Assembly (NCBI GenBank): GCA_963832715.1
Contig: CAWHVB010000008.1
Span: 186,001-250,000, forward strand
Direction of reading: 5' to 3'
Source: DATFVA01 sp963832715
GTDB taxonomy: Bacteria; Bacteroidota; Ignavibacteria; Ignavibacteriales; Ignavibacteriaceae
DNA length: 64,000 nt
A model generated the notes under the pieces. It saw nothing but the letters and a program-made list of their open reading frames with translations, searched no databases and was not told the origin of the DNA. Every line of letters starts with the position of its first letter. The first letter of the stretch is position 1. Positions 60,166 to 64,000 of the stretch are shown piece after piece. A program made the translations under genes and the position numbers.

Positions 60166-61596
60166 ATGAGCAATGATGTAAGCGGAAAACGCGAACACAG
60201 TTTTTTTGATGATGTGCTTAATTATTTTGATCGTGCTGCTGCACATACTAAGTATCCTAAGGGACTGCTTGATCAGATAAAATACTGCAACAGTGTTTAC
60301 AGGATGAGATTTCCGGTAAGAATAAAAGACAATATTGAAGTGTTTACTGCATACAGGGTTGAACATAGTCAGCACAAACTTCCCGTAAAAGGAGGCATCC
60401 GGTACAGTCTTTCCGTTAACCAGGATGAAGTAATGGCACTTGCCGCTTTGATGACTTATAAATGCGCCGTAGTAGAAGTTCCTTTCGGCGGAGCTAAAGG
60501 AGGAGTAAAGATAAATCCTAAAATATATTCTGAAATTGAACTTGAAAGTATAACCCGGAGGTATACTGCTGAATTGATTAAGAAAAATTTTATTGGTCCC
60601 GGCATTGATGTTCCTGCTCCTGATTACGGCACCAGCGGCCGTGAAATGGCATGGGTCTCCGATACATATGCAGCATTTAATCCCGGACAGATAGATGCGT
60701 ATGCCTGTGTTACCGGTAAACCCATCAGCCAGGGAGGCGTGCACGGCAGGGAGGCTGCCACCGGAAGAGGTGTGTATTACGGTGTAAGAGAAGCTGTCTG
60801 CCAGGAGGATGATATGAAGGCTCTCGGACTCGAAACAGGCATCGAAGGTAAGAGAGTTGTTGTTCAGGGTCTCGGCAATGTCGGGTATCATACTGCAAAA
60901 TGCTTCCAGGAAGGCGGCGCCGTTATTACAGCTATTGCCGAGTATGAGGGAGCGATATACAATGATAAAGGGCTGGATGTAGATGCTGTCAGAAACCACA
61001 GAAAAGAAACCGGTTCAATCCTTAATTTTAATAAGGCTCATAATATCGAAACGACTTCTCAGGCTCTTGAAAAGGAATGTGATATTCTTATTCCTGCAGC
61101 ACTTGAAAACCAGATAAACAGTGAGAATGCTTCAAGAATAAATGCAAGGATTGTTGCGGAAGCTGCAAACGGACCCGTTACTCCTGAAGCTGAAGAAATT
61201 CTGCTGAAGAAAAAGATAATGATAATTCCCGATTTGTTTTTGAATGCCGGAGGCGTGACGGTATCATATTTTGAGTGGCTGAAAAACCTGTCGCATATAA
61301 GGTTCGGCAGAATGGGGAAAAGGTATGAAGAAAAACTTAACCGTACTCTTGTGGATTCGATAGAAACCGCCATAGGAAAAAAACTTAATGATTCTTCAAA
61401 AAGAATAATTATTCACGGAGCTGATGAGGAAGACCTGGTAAATTCGGGACTCGAGGAAACGATGATAATTGCCTATAACGAGATTCGGGAAACATTGAAA
61501 AATGATAAAAAAATTCCCGATCTAAGAACGGCGGCTTTCGTTAACGCAATAGACCGGATAGCAACTTCGTATATCGCCCTGGGAATATTTCCTTAA
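60166..61596 (+). CDS. Glutamate (Glu/Leu/Phe/Val) dehydrogenase, paralogue 1
   Basis: A 476-residue enzyme. N-terminal substrate domain: TAYRVEHSQHKLPVKGGIRYS (substrate-binding Lys of the PxKGGIR motif) and KCAVVEVPFGGAKGGVKINP (catalytic Lys in GGAKGG), VPAPDYGTSGREMAWVSDTY. C-terminal NAD(P)-binding domain: GKRVVVQGLGNVGYHTAKCFQEGGAV, VAEAANGPVTPEAEEILLKK and IPDLFLNAGGVTVSYFEWLKNL. It converts glutamate to 2-oxoglutarate and ammonia (or relatives). An insertion at the start (SFFDDVLNYFDRAAAHTKYPKGLL) and C-terminal extension (about 395-476) differ from paralogue 2. A CGGAGAGG ribosome-binding site precedes it. Stop codon overlaps the convergent paralogue's stop. Confidence 0.92.
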   Translation: MSNDVSGKREHSFFDDVLNYFDRAAAHTKYPKGLLDQIKYCNSVYRMRFPVRIKDNIEVFTAYRVEHSQHKLPVKGGIRYSLSVNQDEVMALAALMTYKCAVVEVPFGGAKGGVKINPKIYSEIELESITRRYTAELIKKNFIGPGIDVPAPDYGTSGREMAWVSDTYAAFNPGQIDAYACVTGKPISQGGVHGREAATGRGVYYGVREAVCQEDDMKALGLETGIEGKRVVVQGLGNVGYHTAKCFQEGGAVITAIAEYEGAIYNDKGLDVDAVRNHRKETGSILNFNKAHNIETTSQALEKECDILIPAALENQINSENASRINARIVAEAANGPVTPEAEEILLKKKIMIIPDLFLNAGGVTVSYFEWLKNLSHIRFGRMGKRYEEKLNRTLVDSIETAIGKKLNDSSKRIIIHGADEEDLVNSGLEETMIIAYNEIRETLKNDKKIPDLRTAAFVNAIDRIATSYIALGIFP

Positions 61597-62840
61597 ACCC
61601 AGCCGCGGAGTTTGCATGCTTCGGCTACGCGGGCTACGCCGACAACCATAGCTCCAAGCCTGGGATGAACTTTCTTTTCTTTTATCGCTTCATCCACCCG
61701 GTAGTAAGCTTTTGTAAGCTTTTCGTCTACAAGTTTGTGAATTGTTTCTTCATCCCAGAAGAAAGAATATTTATCCTGTACCATTTCAAGGTATGAAACT
61801 GTAACTCCGCCTGCACTTGCAAGTATATCCGGTATAATATGAATCCCTTTCCTGTGCAGGATAATATCTGCTTCCGGAGTCGTTGGTCCATTCGCCAGCT
61901 CACATATAATTTTTGCTTTTATCTTGTCAACATTGTCTTTGTGGATTGAATTTTCAAGGGCTGCAGGATAAAGAACATTAACGTCAAGCTCAAGCAGCTC
62001 TTTATGCTGGATTTCCTTAGACCCCGGGAAACCCTTAACTGTGCCTTTTTTTAGTTTGTAGGTCACCAGCTTTTTTGTATCAAAACCTTCAGCATTATAG
62101 ATTGCGGCTTTCGAATCGCTGGCTGCAACGAGTCTGCCTCCTCCAAGGATCTCCTGGTGAAGCAGAGCCGCCCGCTGTCCTGCATTTCCGAATCCCTGTA
62201 TAGCGTAGGTTCCCTTAGGGTCTACATTCAGCTGCCTGCAGGCTTCGCGCACTGTTATAACACCTCCGCGTGCTGTTGCATCCCGCCTTCCCTCTGTCCC
62301 TCCTATCTGTGTAGGTTTATCTGTAAACGAACCCGGGTGATGCTGATTAATAATTGTTTCATATTCATCCATCATCCAGGCCATAGTCTGCGGATTTGTG
62401 TAAACATCCGGTGCAGGTACATCTTTGTCCACACCGATCATCGGTGCAATAGCCCTCACGTATTCCCGTGATAGATTCTCAAGCTCCCTGTCGGAAAGCT
62501 CCTTAGGATTGCAGCAGACCCCTCCTTTGGCTCCCCCCAGCGGTAGATCGAGAACGGCAGTTTTCCACGTCATCCAGCATCCGAGCGCCCTGATTGTATC
62601 AATCGTCTCTGCAGGATGGAACCTAATTCCGCCCTTTGCAGGTCCCCTTGCATAATTGTATTGAACACGGTAGCCCTGGAATATTTTCACTTTGCCTGAA
62701 TCCATTTTTACATGCAGAGTGAAATTGAATTCTCTCTGGGGCAGGCTGAGCAGCCTGGTTGTGGGTTCATCCAGGTTTAACATTTTTGCAGCTTCAAGTA
62801 TCTGCTGCTGAGCTACGTGAAATGAATTGTAAGATTCCAT
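61593..62840 (-). CDS. Glutamate dehydrogenase, paralogue 2
   Basis: A 415-residue enzyme from the ATG at 62840; a TTG two codons upstream overlaps the previous gene's stop and is less likely. Substrate domain: QGYRVQYNYARGPAKGGIRFHP (Lys in PAKGGIR), TWKTAVLDLPLGGAKGGVCCNP (catalytic Lys) and VPAPDVYTNPQTMAWMMDEYE. NAD(P) domain: GTYAIQGFGNAGQRAALLH, KIICELANGPTTPEADIILHRKG and IPDILASAGGVTVSYLEMVQ. Typical archaeal/bacterial GDH length. The ATG lies two bases after the stop of a zinc-ribbon gene that itself follows a PEP-synthase-like gene by one base; all three are likely one operon. The 4-bp stop overlap with paralogue 1 means their 3' ends are antisense to each other. Confidence 0.94.
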   Translation of the reverse strand: MESYNSFHVAQQQILEAAKMLNLDEPTTRLLSLPQREFNFTLHVKMDSGKVKIFQGYRVQYNYARGPAKGGIRFHPAETIDTIRALGCWMTWKTAVLDLPLGGAKGGVCCNPKELSDRELENLSREYVRAIAPMIGVDKDVPAPDVYTNPQTMAWMMDEYETIINQHHPGSFTDKPTQIGGTEGRRDATARGGVITVREACRQLNVDPKGTYAIQGFGNAGQRAALLHQEILGGGRLVAASDSKAAIYNAEGFDTKKLVTYKLKKGTVKGFPGSKEIQHKELLELDVNVLYPAALENSIHKDNVDKIKAKIICELANGPTTPEADIILHRKGIHIIPDILASAGGVTVSYLEMVQDKYSFFWDEETIHKLVDEKLTKAYYRVDEAIKEKKVHPRLGAMVVGVARVAEACKLRGWV

Positions 62841-62842
62841 TT

Positions 62843-63052
62843 TCAATCTTCCTCAAACTTTGATGGTTTGTCCTGGTCTTTCGGATTCTCTTTCTTCAGA
62901 TCAGGTTCAAGTATTATCCTGTACCAGCAGTTCCTGCAGGTGATAGTCCGGTCGACTTTCAGCAGAACCTGCTGCCATGGACTTAATTTTTGTCCGCAGT
63001 GCGGACATGTATCCGGTACGTTGGATTGATCTTCCATAAGATTCTCTGACAT
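62843..63052 (-). CDS. Small zinc-ribbon protein
   Basis: A 69-residue protein with two Cys pairs, CPHCGQ (about 16-19) and CRNCWYR (about 39-42), forming a probable zinc ribbon, with the conserved-looking SPWQQVLLKVDRTITC between them and a charged tail (KKENPKDQDKPSKFEED). No family recognised. It is sandwiched in an apparent operon: one base after the PEP-synthase-like stop and two bases before the GDH start. A second ATG five codons in would give a slightly shorter protein. Confidence 0.75.
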   Translation of the reverse strand: MSENLMEDQSNVPDTCPHCGQKLSPWQQVLLKVDRTITCRNCWYRIILEPDLKKENPKDQDKPSKFEED

Positions 63053-63053
63053 T

Positions 63054-64000
63054 TTAAATTTCAGGTTTTAGAATAATGCCTTTATTCTTGTGTCTGTTCA
63101 TTTTCACTGTCACTGGTTTTTCAAATCGCAGTAATGTTGTGAACGATTTTTTTACTTCCGGTTTTTGCTGCAGCAGCCAGTCCCAGTTGATGAAGCCTTC
63201 ATTTTTATGACTGTCAACTGTAAAATACCCTATCATAAATGAAGTTATATTCTGGAAAAAATGGGATCCCTGGGATGGCACAACAGAGAATTCTTTAAAC
63301 CCTGATTCAACAATTGTCTTTGCCCCGGCAATCTGTTCCCACTTAACCGGGATTCCCAGCCATGGGTCCAGCGTTCCCCATCTTCCCATACCTATCAGCA
63401 GGTAAGGTCTGTTTTTCTCCATCAGCATTGAATTGAAAAGGCTTACTTCCCTGGCTACATCTCTCGATTTGGCTCTCTCAAACGTATTAGGATCTACCAT
63501 CACAATATCATATATATCATTTATAATTCCGTTGCCGAGAACCTGGGTGCTTGAGCAGATAATGCTGTCTGCATCGAGGTCTTCGATATTAAAATTATCT
63601 GATTCCCTGTTTATAACAAGCGGTCTCATCTGCAGAAGTCCGAATTCTTTCGATTTGTTTCTGCCTGTTGCCATATCGACTGCAAACTCAATTTCAATGG
63701 GCGTTCCCATTCCCCAGGTTCCCATATCAAGCAATAGTTCGAGTATTTCCGGCAGCGGAAAGAGTTTATATTTAAGAAGCGGTGCAAATGTTACTACTCT
63801 CATACCCGGTCTGGATATCCCGTCTGAAATGGTATCGTTATCAGGCGAGTATGTAGAACCTACATATGCCAGTGTGCCGTCGGATTCTGCTGAATCGATC
63901 GGGTACTGTTTCAGCAGTGTATCCTGTGTCGAAAATTCAAAAGTGTGTTCGCTTGCCATCTGTAAAGCGAAAAAATCTCTCTGGCTGGTGTTAAGTGATT
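63054..64000 (-). CDS. PEP synthase / PPDK_N-like protein, C-terminal part (5' end beyond window)
   Basis: The frame has no stop upstream to the window edge and reads coherent protein beyond the internal ATG at 63959 (RDFFALQMASEHTF), so the start is outside the window and 63959 is an internal Met. Visible features: GMGTPIEIEFAVDMATGRNKSKEFGLLQMRPLV matches the 'DIEfai......LQsRP' end of pyruvate phosphate dikinase N-terminal (PEP/pyruvate-binding) domains, which carry the ATP-grasp fold. The following region (about 190-300 of the visible part: LIGMGRWGTLDPWLGIPVKWEQIAGAKTIVE) has no obvious PEP-utiliser His domain. It may be a PPDK_N-containing kinase or dikinase-like regulator; substrate unproven. 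Downstream genes are a zinc ribbon and GDH. Confidence 0.75.
   Translation of the reverse strand, partial: SLNTSQRDFFALQMASEHTFEFSTQDTLLKQYPIDSAESDGTLAYVGSTYSPDNDTISDGISRPGMRVVTFAPLLKYKLFPLPEILELLLDMGTWGMGTPIEIEFAVDMATGRNKSKEFGLLQMRPLVINRESDNFNIEDLDADSIICSSTQVLGNGIINDIYDIVMVDPNTFERAKSRDVAREVSLFNSMLMEKNRPYLLIGMGRWGTLDPWLGIPVKWEQIAGAKTIVESGFKEFSVVPSQGSHFFQNITSFMIGYFTVDSHKNEGFINWDWLLQQKPEVKKSFTTLLRFEKPVTVKMNRHKNKGIILKPEI

Noticed and set aside
60118..60999. Long antisense frame (293 codons) opposite the first glutamate dehydrogenase
   Set aside because: It mirrors codon periodicity of the real gene, has no recognisable domain and its product is low in typical protein composition; shadow frame.
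63958..63975. Sequence ATCTGTAAAGCGAAA resembling the dispersed hairpin repeat at 52705 and 59993
   Set aside because: It lies in the coding frame of the PEP-synthase-like protein and keeps a coherent protein (RDFFALQM), lacks the right arm, and could be chance or an ancestral sequence; not counted as a copy.
1..64000. CRISPR arrays, tRNA and rRNA genes
   Set aside because: No array of regularly spaced direct repeats with unique spacers, and no cloverleaf or rRNA-like sequence, could be recognised by eye; the 11-bp arrays have no spacers.

Overview
The window looks like a chromosomal segment of a Gram-negative bacterium of the Bacteroidota/Ignavibacteriota lineage; I favour Ignavibacteriota. 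The main evidence is six C-terminal type IX secretion (T9SS) sorting domains of the 'NYPNPFNPST' type. They sit with a TonB-dependent receptor, LpxA (lipid A), outer-membrane barrels, Bacteroidota-style lipoproteins and a two-component-regulator propeller kinase. GC looks moderate to low. I recognise no tRNA, rRNA, CRISPR array or prophage.

Layout. 1-6.9 kb (minus strand): a TonB-dependent receptor running off the left edge, a large secreted BNR/sortilin-type propeller protein, a C11/clostripain-like caspase-fold protein and a small tail-anchored protein. 7.2-12.5 kb: a YIP1-family membrane protein, then a sigma-factor-like gene, a membrane anti-sigma-like gene with an HxxxCxxC motif, and a convergent exported TPR-CHAT (caspase-fold) gene. 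This is a candidate protease-controlled sigma switch. 12.8-28.2 kb: a T9SS cargo island with propeller, BNR, DUF4397, LamG, beta-helix/FG-GAP and delta-60-repeat proteins, interrupted by a frameshifted hybrid histidine kinase. 28.2-36.8 kb: a DUF4382 lipoprotein, AEC transporter, ferredoxin, DinB-like protein, APC-EIIA-TrkA_C fusion, frameshifted aldo/keto reductase, iodotyrosine-deiodinase-like nitroreductase, lipoprotein and LpxA. 36.9-41.7 kb: an apparent operon of a tripeptidyl-peptidase-II-like subtilase and an OPT oligopeptide transporter, suggesting peptide digestion coupled to uptake. 41.9-48.2 kb: RNA methyltransferases (RsmI, RlmD), an S9 peptidase, DUF1232 and NUDIX genes. 48.2-49.3 kb: a cluster of about 150-bp repeats around a stand-alone GIY-YIG nuclease gene, resembling a small undescribed mobile or repeat element. 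49.4-58.2 kb: RecN, two envelope proteins, MalQ, a TerB-like protein, a previously easy-to-miss 45-residue membrane protein, a lipoprotein, a class D beta-lactamase and a barrel protein. 58.4-64 kb: TPR protein plus Ku, two convergent glutamate-dehydrogenase-family genes whose stops overlap, a zinc-ribbon protein, and the C-terminal part of a PEP-synthase-like protein running off the right edge.

Features that cut across genes: (i) three arrays of 11-bp-phased direct repeats upstream of genes, spaced as expected for OmpR/PhoB-family operators; (ii) a 17-bp GCAT-N4-ATGC-containing motif upstream of exactly the three T9SS cargo units that share one CTD subtype; (iii) a short dispersed hairpin repeat (AAGCGAAAC-GCT-GTTTCGCTT) at intergenic sites; (iv) three genes broken by single-base frame changes, one of them at a perfect GGGGGGA slippery heptamer. 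Several start codons were moved downstream of the longest reading frame on ribosome-binding-site, signal-peptide or family-length grounds (for example Ku at 59899, RecN at 49372 and the GIY-YIG protein at 48697).
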